A stretch of 64,000 bases of DNA from Nitrospira sp. GTDB lineage: Bacteria; Nitrospirota; Nitrospiria; Nitrospirales; Nitrospiraceae. The stretch is from the NCBI GenBank assembly GCA_022226955.1, contig CP092079.1, forward strand, positions 1,012,015-1,076,014, given 5' to 3'. Positions 16,534 through 26,525 of the stretch are shown here, one piece after another; position 1 is the stretch's first letter; each line of letters opens with the position of its first letter. The notes beneath the pieces were generated by a model. It was not told the origin of the DNA, made no database searches, and worked only from the letters and a program-made list of their open reading frames with translations. A program made the position numbers and the translations under genes.

Positions 16534-19500
16534 TTACAGTTCATAGCCGACGGCACAACGCAGGAACAAGAGTTGCGCGGATATCGCCGATACGCCTAAG
16601 CTGTTTTTGGCGGCAGCCTTATAGAGTGCCATCTGATCTCGATACCGCTCCGCCCGCTCAGGCACATCCTTCTCAGTCACCAGGTCAGTCTTATAGTCCC
16701 CAATCCAGATTCGGCCGTCAAGGCGGTAGATGACATCCATCACGCCATGCGCAATCTGCCCCTCGCCCCACGGCATGGCGAACGGCACTTCACGACCCAA
16801 CATCGTGGCCGAGGCCAGCTGCCGATACAACTCAGACCCAGCAAAGCTTTCGAAAACTTCGCGTAACGACTCGGCAATGGCCGGCATCAGCCCGGCTTGT
16901 TCCGTGGTCAATACCTGCTGCGTCATAGACTCGATTCGATCGAGCAATTCATGAGAAGGCGTGCGGAAATCCCATTGCTCAAGAAGACGATGGGCTACGA
17001 TTCCGACAAGCTTTCCGACCTCTCGATCCGCTCCACCCCCGGAAGCGCGGACCGGGCGAGGCCGCTTGTCTTGTCCGAGCGTGCTGGGAATCAGATAGCG
17101 AGGCGTCCGGCGAGCCGCCTCCCAACGATCATTCCGCGCGCGCCACAATTCGGCGACGGTATCGGAATCGAGCGCGCCGACAGTCGCTCCCACCTCAGCA
17201 GGCGGACGCGAACGACGGTGAGACGGCGCCATCGTCGTCCGATGGGGTATCGTAGAGGAGCCGATTGTGAGCGCTTCGGTTTCAGCAGCCCCCACCACAC
17301 CCTCACCAATCTCTTGCAGCATCCCCAAAACGGTTTCCCCGGCGGCGCGACCCATCATCCCTCCGGACAATACGAGCAGATCCTTCGCTCTGGTCATGCC
17401 GACATAGAGCACGCGCCGCCGCTCGGCCTCTTCCCTGAGCTTCTGTTTCTCCTGCACCAGCACGGCACCGAAATTATGCACGCCGCCCAGCGAGAGGCCG
17501 TATGACCCGCTCGACCAATCGAATGTCACGAGGGGCGCCCCTCGATCCCTTCCGCTCCCCTGATGCAGGCCTGGCAAAACGACAATGGGAAACTCCAGCC
17601 CTTTGGCTTTATGAATCGTCAACACCTGAATGGCATTGGACGATTCCTCGGACAAGGGACTCTCGGCCTCGTCCGGCTGTTCATCAAGACGGGCAACCAT
17701 CAGCTCCACAAACCCGCTCAATGTCAGATGCGGGCGATCGGACAATGACGCCGCCGTCTGTTTGACCTTCAGCAAGTTTGCGACGGCCTGCTCCCCATGC
17801 ACCGAAGCCGCGGCAATCTCAAGAATGGGCAGCCGGTCGAATATGAGGTCCAGCACATCCGCCAACGGCAACGCCCCGACCTGCCGATGCAACCAAGCGA
17901 GATGCCCATATAGGCGTCGTATGGCCGACGCCTCGGGATGCTCCCATCCTGATAGCGACTCGAGTCGCAGATACTCGAACCCGTTGATCTGGCGCAGCTC
18001 GTAAAGCGCGCGATCCGACAACCCGCCCAACGGGCTTCGCAGCACGCCCGCCAGCGCCACATGGTCGTGCGGGTGATCCAACAGACGGATCACATTCATC
18101 AGGTCGATCACTTCCTGTCGCCGGTAAAAATGCTTCTCGCCTTCGATGACATAGGAAAGCCCATACCGGCGCAAGGCATCCACATAGGTGTCGGCTTGCG
18201 TCAGCTTCCGAAAGAGCAAGGCAACATGCCCCGGCTTGACCTGCGGACGGCTCAAGACGTCCTCCGCGAGCCATCGCGCCAAGGTTTCCCCTTCTGCTCG
18301 CGTTGCGCCGGCGGCGTCGAAGGCCCGCTCGTCAGACGCCGGCAGCGTCACCTGCACGCGCACCCCAGCATCGAAACTTGAGGGACGCCGCTGCGGCTGC
18401 ACTTCCAGCCTGACATTGGCCGGCTGGACCAGCGGCTGCCGTTCAAACAAACGGTCGAACACATCGTTCACTGGGCCTAATACCGCCGCGTCGCTCCGAA
18501 AATTAGTGGTCAGCGTCTGAACGACTCCTCCATCCTCTTCAATTTTCTGCACAACGCGATCGAACGCCTCAATATCGGCTCGCCGGAACGCATAGATCGA
18601 TTGTTTGGGGTCACCGACGATGAAGAGTTTCCCCGGTTCCAAGGCCATCTTCTGCCAGGTTGAGGCCTGAGAACCGGCGCGTTCGGAAATCGCAAGCATA
18701 AGCTCGTACTGAACAGGATCGGTGTCTTGAAACTCATCCACCAACACCGCGCGATAGTCCTGCTTAATCCGCTCACGGATGGCTCGATGGTCCCGTAACA
18801 GCGTGCGCGCCCGAGCGAGTAACCCATCGAACGACACCCATCCCTTCAATCTGAACGAGAGGCGAACGTCAGAGATCAGCGGCTCAAGAAGAGTCAATGT
18901 ATGCTTGAAGAAGTCACTATTAACCGATTGATATTCCTGCGCTGTATGAATAATTGAACGAGCCGATTCAAATTCATCGTTGTCCCATCCGGCAACGGGA
19001 TTGCCCAGATCTTTCTTGAGCACATCGCGGTCGGCAACGGATAGAGCCTGGATACCGGCCACTCCCTGATCGACGATGGCTTTCATCATGTTTACGGCGG
19101 CCGCCAGCATCTGTTCGATCTTCCGCCGCTTCGGCCGGTCATGCGCATCAAGAAGCCGTTGCCCGCGTTCATACGATTGCCGCACCCACTCAACGAGCGT
19201 AGGACTCAGCGTCGCGTCATCGATCTGCGCCCGCACGGCCCCCACATCGACCAACTCGCTGCACAGCGCGCGCGCCAAGGCGCGCATCTCGTCCACCGTG
19301 GCGAGGCTCAAGGCCTTCCGCCACTGATGATGATGAGAGCCCAGCCGGCCCAACTCCCGGTCAATCCAGATCTCCCAGGCCATTCCAAAATGCTCTTCGA
19401 ATCTGAGTCCGTCATCTTCCTGAAAGGCCGGGTCTACGCCACCCTCAAGCGGATAGAGCCTCAAGACATGGGCCGCGAAACTATGCAGCGTGCCAATCTG

Positions 19501-19875
19501 TCCCTTTTCAAGATCCCGGAGGGCACCTGCCGCCCTGGCCGCGATCTCATCCGTCGAAAGCCCGTAGCGCTGGCGCAGATCCGCCAGCGAGACCGCCCCG
19601 CCATCCGCAGCCCGCGCCGCATCGGCCTCAGGATGGGCCAAGACCGTCAACCGTTCCCGCAGCCGGATCTTCATCTCCGTCGCCGCTTTATTCGTAAAGG
19701 TCAACGCGACGATCTGAGTCACCGTCACCGGATGGGGCTCCTTCATCAGGAGATGCACCAGTCGATTGACGAGCAAGGTCGTCTTGCCGGTGCCGGCGCC
19801 GGCCACGACGACCACATTCCGGTCGAACGTCGTCTCAGCCAAATGACGGGCTTGGCGATCAGGAATCGGTTCCAC
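16534..19875 (-). CDS. addA: AddA/RexA helicase-nuclease subunit
   Basis: About 1113 residues, a UvrD-type superfamily I helicase fused to a C-terminal RecB-like nuclease. With AddB it resects double-strand breaks and loads RecA, replacing RecBCD. Visible motifs: Walker A AGAGTGKTT near the N terminus; motif Ia TFTNKAATEMK; motif II VDEFQDTDPVQ; motif III GDPKQSIYAFRRAD; motif IV TTNFRSD; motif V IHKAKGLEFP; motif VI YVGMTRAKD; and the nuclease metal residues in WIGDYKTD. The start is the GTG at 19875, which has GGAGGAG five bases before it; it overlaps the end of addB by 17 bases. Translational coupling is likely. Confidence 0.92.
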   Translation of the reverse strand: MEPIPDRQARHLAETTFDRNVVVVAGAGTGKTTLLVNRLVHLLMKEPHPVTVTQIVALTFTNKAATEMKIRLRERLTVLAHPEADAARAADGGAVSLADLRQRYGLSTDEIAARAAGALRDLEKGQIGTLHSFAAHVLRLYPLEGGVDPAFQEDDGLRFEEHFGMAWEIWIDRELGRLGSHHHQWRKALSLATVDEMRALARALCSELVDVGAVRAQIDDATLSPTLVEWVRQSYERGQRLLDAHDRPKRRKIEQMLAAAVNMMKAIVDQGVAGIQALSVADRDVLKKDLGNPVAGWDNDEFESARSIIHTAQEYQSVNSDFFKHTLTLLEPLISDVRLSFRLKGWVSFDGLLARARTLLRDHRAIRERIKQDYRAVLVDEFQDTDPVQYELMLAISERAGSQASTWQKMALEPGKLFIVGDPKQSIYAFRRADIEAFDRVVQKIEEDGGVVQTLTTNFRSDAAVLGPVNDVFDRLFERQPLVQPANVRLEVQPQRRPSSFDAGVRVQVTLPASDERAFDAAGATRAEGETLARWLAEDVLSRPQVKPGHVALLFRKLTQADTYVDALRRYGLSYVIEGEKHFYRRQEVIDLMNVIRLLDHPHDHVALAGVLRSPLGGLSDRALYELRQINGFEYLRLESLSGWEHPEASAIRRLYGHLAWLHRQVGALPLADVLDLIFDRLPILEIAAASVHGEQAVANLLKVKQTAASLSDRPHLTLSGFVELMVARLDEQPDEAESPLSEESSNAIQVLTIHKAKGLEFPIVVLPGLHQGSGRDRGAPLVTFDWSSGSYGLSLGGVHNFGAVLVQEKQKLREEAERRRVLYVGMTRAKDLLVLSGGMMGRAAGETVLGMLQEIGEGVVGAAETEALTIGSSTIPHRTTMAPSHRRSRPPAEVGATVGALDSDTVAELWRARNDRWEAARRTPRYLIPSTLGQDKRPRPVRASGGGADREVGKLVGIVAHRLLEQWDFRTPSHELLDRIESMTQQVLTTEQAGLMPAIAESLREVFESFAGSELYRQLASATMLGREVPFAMPWGEGQIAHGVMDVIYRLDGRIWIGDYKTDLVTEKDVPERAERYRDQMALYKAAAKNSLGVSAISAQLLFLRCAVGYEL

Positions 19876-22800
19876 GCGACTCCTCCGACACACGTTGCAG
19901 ACGAAGACTTTTTTGCGCTTTCACATCGTCCGATCGATAGGACCGCCACCAGGACGGTTGGTGTTCCCGACGGCAGACGACACGGAATTCACACTGTTCA
20001 CAATAGGTATCGGGCAGAATAAAAAACCGGCCGGCCTGAAGGCCGGTGATGAGCAGCCGCAGCGTCTGCTGAATCTGCCGCCCCAGCTCACCAGACAGCG
20101 CGGCGGCCTCGAAGGTCGATCGCGCAATGGACGACTCCCACTGCGGCGCCAGAAACATGAATTGCACATCGCCGGGCGGAGGCATGCCAGGCATGAGCAG
20201 GCGGGCATATAGCGGGGGCTGAAGGCGATACCCTCGGATGGCGGATTGCAGCAAATTGCGATCCTCCGATTTCATCGATCCGCCGGTCTTGAACTTATAG
20301 TCGATGATGCGAATCGCGCCGGTATCTCGATGCCTGTCGACCCGATCGACACGTCCCAAAATTTTTACCGATGCAGACGGATTGGGCAGGACTTCAGTTA
20401 TCGCACCCTCGGCATCCAGCTCGAAGGCAACCGGCATAAACGGCGCCTCGGCATAGGCGTCCGCATCCGTATCGACCGCGGCGGTGATCAGCGTGACGAC
20501 CTGTTCCTTCGCCAACTCCCACAATAGGTAATGGCCGGTGCGATGACGCGCCTCGCAATCCTGCGCCGCCAAATCCACGGCCGAGCGAATACACCACTCC
20601 ATCGTGTCGTCTGTCACCGGCTCGGCCGGCCATCCGGTCGGCAGAAGCTGCTCGTAACAACGCTTCAAGGCCCCATGGCACAGCGCGCCCAGTAATGCCG
20701 CATCCGGTTCCTGCGAGACCGTCCATCGCACCGACTCCAGTCGCAAGACATCGGCAGCAAAATACTGAAACGGGCACCGGGCATAGCGTTCCAGCGGCGT
20801 CGGAGCCAATCCGCGCTCGCGCAGGCGGGACCAATAGGCATCGAGCGGGCCGGTCAATCCGTCGTAGGCATTCAACAGCGGCGCATCGCGCTCGATCTCT
20901 GCCAGCGCGCCCATGGCATGCTGAAACCCTTCGCTCTCGCGGCCGGCCGCCTGCAGCAACGCCGATGGGTCCTGTCCGCGCATCGCCATCCATTGAGCGA
21001 GTTCGGTCGGCGGCAGCAAGCGCTGCAACGCGGGACGCTGTGCGATGCGATCCGTCAACCGCCGCGGCACCGCCTCAGTCATCCGCCCATCGAGGCCGAA
21101 CCGCTCGATGGCCTCGTTGAGAAAAGGAGAGGCCGCCAGTGCGCGACCGGACTCGTCGGCCCGCTGATACGACAGATAGAGCCGGCGGGCCGCGCCCTGG
21201 ACGAGCAATTCAAACAGCAAGGCTTCTTCCTCGTAGCCGCCCAGCTTTTCATCGATCTTGAATCCCAGCGTCGCATCGAGCACCCGCCGATGCCAGTCGC
21301 GGAGAAACGCATCTTCACGGATATACCGTGGAAACAGTTTTTCATTCAGCCCCAGAACAATCACTGCCTTAAAAGACAGGCCGCGCGCAGCCATGGCATC
21401 GACGACGCTCACGCCGCGATGCGCCACCGGCTCCAGCGGAATCATGGTCCGTTCAAACGTGCTGGTCAGGAGATCGACAAAGTCGGCCCAAGACATCTCT
21501 TCCCCGAGCAACTCCAACGTCTCCAGCGTCGCCCACACGCCATCGATGGCACTCCAAACCGCCATCAACCGGACCTGGAATGGATCCGGATCGGCCGCTT
21601 CACCGTCATCTGGATACAACAGATGAAGGCGCGCCAAGCGGCGAGAGGCAGCGATCAATTGACCGGCGGTCCCTCGTTGAGGCAAGGCTAAACAATCGTC
21701 CAGCAATTGGGCGATCACCCGCCACAGCAGCGTCACGACATCGGCGGCAATGTCCACTCCATCGACCGCCGCCCCTTGTTCTTCGCCGTCCGCGGACTCC
21801 AGCGTCATCGTCGAGGCCTGCGCCAACCGCTTCCACTCTTCGACGCCGCGGGTAATCTGCAAGTTCGGCACGACCATTTTCCATTGTTCCGGCCGATACC
21901 CAGCGGCATCCTGCGCGAGCAGATCCGAGGCAAAGAGCGGAGAGGTCACGACATCCAGCATGGCCGTGCGATAGAAATCGTTGAGCGGCAAGGTCAGCAG
22001 TTGCAGCAAAACTTTGCACAGCGGTTCCTGCATCAGCGGCCGGCCGGCCGTCGACGAAAATGGAATGCGATAGCGATCGAACACACTCGACAGAAGGGTC
22101 CGATAGGGATCCAGCGTGCGGGCAACCACCCCAATATCCTCAAACCGATACCCGTTAGTCTCGACAAGGTCGAGAATCGTCCGGCAGGCCGAGGCGAGCT
22201 CTTCCTCCGTTCCGATGACGCTGCGCACCGATACAACGACGCGCGCCTCGGCCGCCGGTTCGCCGGGATCAGGCAACCGTACGATTGTGTCCTGGCTGGC
22301 CGCGCGCGGTTGAATGTACCGGTCGAAAAATCGCCGGGCAAAACCCCAGGCTGTTCCCTGTTCGATGGGAAAGAACAGCGTCGCGGGAATAGCCGCGCTG
22401 ACAGCCTCGAATAAGGACAGTTGCACTTGCGTCAGATCGTAGAACCCGTAATAGAATGCCTGCCGCAAGGAACCCAAGAACGGCGAATGATCGGCTTCCG
22501 GAATCAGCGACTCGGCCAAATCGTCGGGCGTGCCGATGCCCAAGGCCTTTCCCGCGCTCTCAACGGCGGCATGCAATGAGAATAATGCCTCCAACCAGGC
22601 GCGATCCTCCTGGTCGAAGCAGCCCTCTTCAAGTCCGCGCAAGGCGACGGCGGGATCGACGCCGGCATCTTTCAAGTCTCGAATCGTCGACCAGAGCGCG
22701 CCCCACAGGCCAGACGACTGCCCGAGCTGTTGCAGCGGCGCTAAGCCGGAGAGCCGGACTTGCACCAGCTGCCGAATCAACTGTTCAAAAAACAGATCGC

Positions 22801-23065
22801 CGACGACGTGCAACGGAGATTGCGCGAGACGGCTCCGCCGCTCATCCGCCAGGCGGAGCACCAATTGATGGAAGGTCATGAAGTGGATATTGAGGGTGGC
22901 GCGTAACTCACCGGCCAACACCTCGCGCACACGGGCAAGAAGCGGCGTCGACGGCACTAGAATGGCGAGCGGAGCGAACGGATCCTGCGCCTTGGCGAAC
23001 CTGACCTGCTCGACAAGCGCAGCTTCAAGAGACGGATGAAAACGGCCGGCAATGACGCGGAGCAT
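19859..23065 (-). CDS. addB: AddB/RexB nuclease subunit with Fe-S cluster
   Basis: A 1068-residue partner of AddA. The N-terminal helicase-like half has lost its Walker A lysine (ILVPSTPLLARV), as usual for AddB, where it reads Chi-like sequences rather than unwinding. The C-terminal PD-(D/E)XK nuclease shows IRIIDYKFKTG. Four cysteines fit the AddB iron-sulfur site: one in RCPFQYFAA before the nuclease motif and three in CEQCEFRVVC after it. It is the first gene of the addBA pair and overlaps addA. Length is typical. Upstream on the same strand are a zinc-ribbon protein and a thioredoxin-like protein. Confidence 0.88.
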   Translation of the reverse strand: MLRVIAGRFHPSLEAALVEQVRFAKAQDPFAPLAILVPSTPLLARVREVLAGELRATLNIHFMTFHQLVLRLADERRSRLAQSPLHVVGDLFFEQLIRQLVQVRLSGLAPLQQLGQSSGLWGALWSTIRDLKDAGVDPAVALRGLEEGCFDQEDRAWLEALFSLHAAVESAGKALGIGTPDDLAESLIPEADHSPFLGSLRQAFYYGFYDLTQVQLSLFEAVSAAIPATLFFPIEQGTAWGFARRFFDRYIQPRAASQDTIVRLPDPGEPAAEARVVVSVRSVIGTEEELASACRTILDLVETNGYRFEDIGVVARTLDPYRTLLSSVFDRYRIPFSSTAGRPLMQEPLCKVLLQLLTLPLNDFYRTAMLDVVTSPLFASDLLAQDAAGYRPEQWKMVVPNLQITRGVEEWKRLAQASTMTLESADGEEQGAAVDGVDIAADVVTLLWRVIAQLLDDCLALPQRGTAGQLIAASRRLARLHLLYPDDGEAADPDPFQVRLMAVWSAIDGVWATLETLELLGEEMSWADFVDLLTSTFERTMIPLEPVAHRGVSVVDAMAARGLSFKAVIVLGLNEKLFPRYIREDAFLRDWHRRVLDATLGFKIDEKLGGYEEEALLFELLVQGAARRLYLSYQRADESGRALAASPFLNEAIERFGLDGRMTEAVPRRLTDRIAQRPALQRLLPPTELAQWMAMRGQDPSALLQAAGRESEGFQHAMGALAEIERDAPLLNAYDGLTGPLDAYWSRLRERGLAPTPLERYARCPFQYFAADVLRLESVRWTVSQEPDAALLGALCHGALKRCYEQLLPTGWPAEPVTDDTMEWCIRSAVDLAAQDCEARHRTGHYLLWELAKEQVVTLITAAVDTDADAYAEAPFMPVAFELDAEGAITEVLPNPSASVKILGRVDRVDRHRDTGAIRIIDYKFKTGGSMKSEDRNLLQSAIRGYRLQPPLYARLLMPGMPPPGDVQFMFLAPQWESSIARSTFEAAALSGELGRQIQQTLRLLITGLQAGRFFILPDTYCEQCEFRVVCRREHQPSWWRSYRSDDVKAQKSLRLQRVSEESRGTDS

Positions 23066-23178
23066 CAGAGGCAGTGGCGGATGATGAGCGATAGGCGACG
23101 AGCAACCCTCAGAAGGGCTGAACCTGGACGAACGTCTTGGTTATCGCTCATCACGGACTATCCCTCACCTCGCAAAAC

Positions 23179-23337
23179 CTAGCCTGTCTCGGGACCCAGC
23201 AACTCTCCGTTGCAGTCGATGCAGGCCCAGTCGCCGTCAATAAACTTCATCGGATCGCCGCAGATCGGACAATCCGGCGGCGGCCCCTTGTCGTAAATCG
23301 GCAGATCCGGCAATTCGAAATCGTCGTCGTCAACCAT
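23179..23337 (-). CDS. Small zinc-ribbon protein (52 residues)
   Basis: A short frame starting MVDDDDFELPDLPIYD, then CPICGDP and, 14 residues on, CIDCNGELLG, giving a compact four-cysteine zinc ribbon. It ends at TAG 23179-23181. The acidic N terminus and CPxCG/CxxCNGEL spacing resemble small zinc-finger proteins often annotated near DNA-related genes. The ribosome site is weak (GAG about ten bases upstream). It lies 113 bases before addB on the same strand and just downstream of a palindromic repeat. Composition and cysteine pattern make it credible despite its size. Confidence 0.65.
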   Translation of the reverse strand: MVDDDDFELPDLPIYDKGPPPDCPICGDPMKFIDGDWACIDCNGELLGPETG

Positions 23338-23356
23338 TGAAGATCTGCTCATTTCT

Positions 23357-23482
23357 CAGGATGCTCAACATGCACCATCCAGCTAGGCCGCAGGGGACGC
23401 AAGAACCGCCGGCGTACCCTTGGGGTACGTTGAGGATTCTTGCGAGCCGAGAACGAAGCTGGTGGTCATGTTCAGCATCCTG
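23357..23482. repeat. REP/MITE-like nested palindromic element
   Basis: A 126-base intergenic element with outer 16-base inverted arms (23357-23372 and 23467-23482, 15 of 16 paired). Inside are CGCAAGAA/TTCTTGCG (23398-23405, 23437-23444) and a central GTACCC-TTG-GGGTAC hairpin (23414-23428). Nesting of three inverted pairs is characteristic of mobile palindromic repeats. Copies elsewhere in the genome are expected but not visible here. Confidence 0.65.
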
Positions 23483-23486
23483 TTTA

Positions 23487-23750
23487 TTATTCGCGCGGCT
23501 TCATTTTCAGTAACAACGCCTTTTCGGCGCTTTCTCTGCTCGGAACACCGACGAACGTCAGCCGTCCGTCGATAATCGTCGCGGGCACGGCCCGCACTGA
23601 ATGGCGGTTGGCCAATTCCTGACCGTCCGGCGTCGTGATATCGACTTCGCGATAGGAGAAACTGTATTTCACCCGCAGCTGCTTCCACAGGCTCTTGGCT
23701 GACGGGCAGGCTCCGCAGCTTGGCGACACCAACAACATGATACTCGGCAT
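23487..23750 (-). CDS. Thioredoxin/glutaredoxin-like protein
   Basis: An 87-residue minimal thioredoxin fold. It starts with a hydrophobic strand MPSIMLLVSPSCGAC; Cys12 and Cys15 in SCGAC form the CxxC redox motif. The cis-proline loop AVPATII is present, followed by the last strand GRLTFVG. There is no signal peptide, so it is cytoplasmic. It could reduce disulfides or assist a metal or Fe-S protein; the partner is not evident. It is on the same strand as, and between, the helicase gene and the zinc-ribbon/addBA genes, separated from the latter by the palindromic element. Confidence 0.85.
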   Translation of the reverse strand: MPSIMLLVSPSCGACPSAKSLWKQLRVKYSFSYREVDITTPDGQELANRHSVRAVPATIIDGRLTFVGVPSRESAEKALLLKMKPRE

Positions 23751-23840
23751 AACTGATCTCCAGGAAAATCGATGGGGAATCTTAACACTCAGCGGAATGA
23801 GGGGGCAAGCCGAGAGCCAGCAGGAGTTTTCGGCATACGG

Positions 23841-25400
23841 TTATCGTTTGCCGTCATAGCCTTTGTCTTGCCAGCGCTCCAGGAGTTGAATGCGCTTCTG
23901 CAGCTGATCGGTCGTCGCTTGATCGACACGCCCTCCGGTCCGCGCGATCAATTCCGCGTTGAGCCGCCGGTGGTCCACGCCGGTTTTTCTCGCCACCGAC
24001 GCCACCAAGAGACGATGTGTCTCGCGCAAATCCAATTTGCGTTCGTGCAGCGATACGGCAACATCCACCGCCGGCGCATCGCCCTCCTCGCGCGGATCCT
24101 CTTCGCCGATGAGCGAGTCGAGCTTCGCCACGGCATTCAACGGCATATACTCTTTCACACTCGATACGGTCACCCGTCCGAATAAGTCCCGCTGCCCCGC
24201 CGGCATGATGTCTTCCAACACATGATCGCGCTCGGCTTTGATTTGCCGCGCGTAGTGGACCAGGATCGGATCTTTGGGCAAGTAGAGCCAGGCTCGTTGC
24301 GGTTTGGGCATCCCATCCTGCATGCGTACGAACCGCCCAACCACCTGCCGAAAATACATCTCCGTCAGCACGTTAGTCCCGTAGACTCCGACCCGTAATC
24401 GCGGAATGTCCACGCCTTCGCTCACCATGTTCACCGCGACCAGCCAGGCTTGGCTTTTATGATCGGAATAGGCCGCGATAGTCCGTGACGCGCCCGGATC
24501 GTCCGAGACGGCGACGACAGCCTTGGTGCCGGTGATTTTCCCAATCAGCTCGGAGACCCATCGGGCATGGTCCTGGTCCATGGCGACAATCAATCCGCCG
24601 GCATCGGCCTGTTCTTCCTTGCGCAGCCTGACCAGCTGCTTGTGCGCGTCGGTAATGACCGGGCCCAGCCAGGACTCTTGTAGCAGCGCCGTCTTTAACC
24701 GCTCGCGTTGGAGATCGAACTTTAATCCATCCTCGAAGGTCGCCGTATGCTCGCGGCCGTCGGAGAGCCAGGTCAATTCGCCTTCATAGCTGGGAAAGAC
24801 AATCGGCCGGCACACACTGTCGCGAATGGCTTCCGTATAGCCGTACGCAAAGTCCGCGCGGCTCTCGCCCTGCTCATACCGGATGAAGGGAATCGGATTA
24901 TTGTCGGAACGAAACGGCGTGCCGGAGAGAATCAGGCGGAACAGGGCCGGATCGAAGGCCTGGCGCAGCGCTTTTCCCCAGTGCTTGCCGTCTCCTGCAT
25001 GGTGCAACTCATCCAGAATGAGCAACGTCGGCTTGCTGGTGCAGGCCCGTTGAAAGATCGCCGGAGCGAGACTGACTTGCTGATAGGTCACGACGGCGCC
25101 GTGATAATCGGAGGCTTCGCTGGCTTGATCGTTCGTCAGCGTCGGATCGAGTTGCAACCCGATTTTCCCGGCCGCCTCCGACCATTGCGTGCGGAGATGA
25201 TTCGTCGGGCAGACGACCAGAATACGGCGCGCGGCGCCCTTGGCGAAAAACTCATGCGCAACGCGCAGGGCAAAACGGGTCTTCCCCGCCGCCGGCGTCG
25301 CCATGGCGAGAAAGTCCGCGGTCTGATGGCTTTGAACGGCAATGAGCGCGCGCCGCTGCCAGTCGCGTAGCGGAGCCGTCCAGGGAGGTAGCGTCTTCAT
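23841..25400 (-). CDS. Superfamily II DEAD/DEAH-type helicase
   Basis: A 519-residue SF2 helicase of the SSL2/RadD-like type. Motifs: LRDWQRRAL Q-like segment; Walker A ATPAAGKTRFAL with the GKT lysine near residue 40; motif Ia VVCPTNHLRTQW; motif II DELHH at about 130; motif III LSGTPFRSD; and motif VI QVVGRFVRMQ. The C-terminal 130 residues are helical and carry no obvious nuclease. It likely remodels DNA using ATP. It lies 15 bases after topoisomerase VI subunit A on the same strand, which suggests a joint role in DNA topology or repair. The specific reaction is unknown. Confidence 0.85.
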   Translation of the reverse strand: MKTLPPWTAPLRDWQRRALIAVQSHQTADFLAMATPAAGKTRFALRVAHEFFAKGAARRILVVCPTNHLRTQWSEAAGKIGLQLDPTLTNDQASEASDYHGAVVTYQQVSLAPAIFQRACTSKPTLLILDELHHAGDGKHWGKALRQAFDPALFRLILSGTPFRSDNNPIPFIRYEQGESRADFAYGYTEAIRDSVCRPIVFPSYEGELTWLSDGREHTATFEDGLKFDLQRERLKTALLQESWLGPVITDAHKQLVRLRKEEQADAGGLIVAMDQDHARWVSELIGKITGTKAVVAVSDDPGASRTIAAYSDHKSQAWLVAVNMVSEGVDIPRLRVGVYGTNVLTEMYFRQVVGRFVRMQDGMPKPQRAWLYLPKDPILVHYARQIKAERDHVLEDIMPAGQRDLFGRVTVSSVKEYMPLNAVAKLDSLIGEEDPREEGDAPAVDVAVSLHERKLDLRETHRLLVASVARKTGVDHRRLNAELIARTGGRVDQATTDQLQKRIQLLERWQDKGYDGKR

Positions 25401-25415
25401 GGCGGGGGACGGCGA

Positions 25416-26519
25416 CTAATCGATCCAATCTTTTTCTTTGAGTTTTCTCGGCAGATACTTTTTGGTCAGATACTGGAAATCTTTATTCGCCAATGAGTCC
25501 AGCTCGTACTTCAGTCCGCTGGTCAGCATGCGCTTGATCTCCGCCTGCCAGGCCGGCTTCTGGAACCATTGGTAGTTCATCAGCTCCTTTGCACGCGCAA
25601 TATCCTTCTCGTTCAACTTGATCCCGACATTGCGCGGCAACTCGTACCGCTCCGGATCGGCGGACGACAGACCGATGAATTTGGCTTTCGGAATCGCCAT
25701 GCGCTGACTCTCGAACGCAAGATTGATCGAGCCCTGTTTGATCACGGAATAAATGTAGTATCCCCAAGGATCGTTATCGACCAGCACATACACCGGCAAC
25801 TTGTGCTCTTCATGAAGCCGTCTCGCCAGGCGGCGGACTCCGCGCGGCGGCTGGCCGTTGCCGGTCAGGAGGACACAGTTATACCGCCGCCAAAACTTAT
25901 CCTCCGACAGACGATTCCACTGCGTCCCTTTTTCCACCAGCAAGAGAAAATCTGCGGTGCAGCGGCGGATTTCCAGATACTCCGGTTCGACAATCGAGGG
26001 AACGGAGTAGCCGCCCTTGCCGAGCTTGGCGCAATCCACCCGGTCGCCGTCATCGCCGAACACGACCGGCCCGACGATGCTGCCGCTGTTTTCCGCGCGC
26101 ACATGCAGCTCTTCCCGCAAGGCCGCGAGTGACACCTCCAGGTCCTCGATGACCGGGTCCGATTCGTCTTGCGTGTCGAACGTGTTCTCGTGGGAGTCTT
26201 GAATGGTGTGTTTCGTACGATAGTAAATTTCCCGCAACGACGTCGTCAGATCCGCGCGCTGCAATTCGGACAGGGCATCGGCAACCAACACCGTCTGCAT
26301 GAACTTCTTAGCCATGCCGACGTTGAAGAATGACCGGGCCTGTTTCTTACTCCCCATTTCAATGAGCCCTTTGCGCTCATTGAAGGAGACGTTCGACAAG
26401 GCGCGAATGGGAATCGCGAACGTCGGGTCTTTTGACCGGTCTGCCGCCGCAACGACAATGTCCGCCAGGCCGATGAGCTTCTTTTCGACAGCGGTCGTCT
26501 TTTTCTGTTTCGTCGCCAT
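25416..26519 (-). CDS. top6A: DNA topoisomerase VI subunit A
   Basis: A 367-residue Spo11/Top6A family protein, the DNA-cleaving subunit of type IIB topoisomerase VI. The 5Y-CAP winged-helix domain holds LREIYYRTK with the catalytic tyrosine at 99 or 100. The Toprim domain has the metal Glu in LLVEKGTQWN and the DxD in VLVDNDPWGYYI. Both halves of the active site are intact. The following gene upstream is top6B, only six bases away. Topoisomerase VI is typical of archaea and plants and occurs in few bacterial lineages, so this is a probable old transfer. Confidence 0.93.
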   Translation of the reverse strand: MATKQKKTTAVEKKLIGLADIVVAAADRSKDPTFAIPIRALSNVSFNERKGLIEMGSKKQARSFFNVGMAKKFMQTVLVADALSELQRADLTTSLREIYYRTKHTIQDSHENTFDTQDESDPVIEDLEVSLAALREELHVRAENSGSIVGPVVFGDDGDRVDCAKLGKGGYSVPSIVEPEYLEIRRCTADFLLLVEKGTQWNRLSEDKFWRRYNCVLLTGNGQPPRGVRRLARRLHEEHKLPVYVLVDNDPWGYYIYSVIKQGSINLAFESQRMAIPKAKFIGLSSADPERYELPRNVGIKLNEKDIARAKELMNYQWFQKPAWQAEIKRMLTSGLKYELDSLANKDFQYLTKKYLPRKLKEKDWID

Positions 26520-26525
26520 GCGGTG

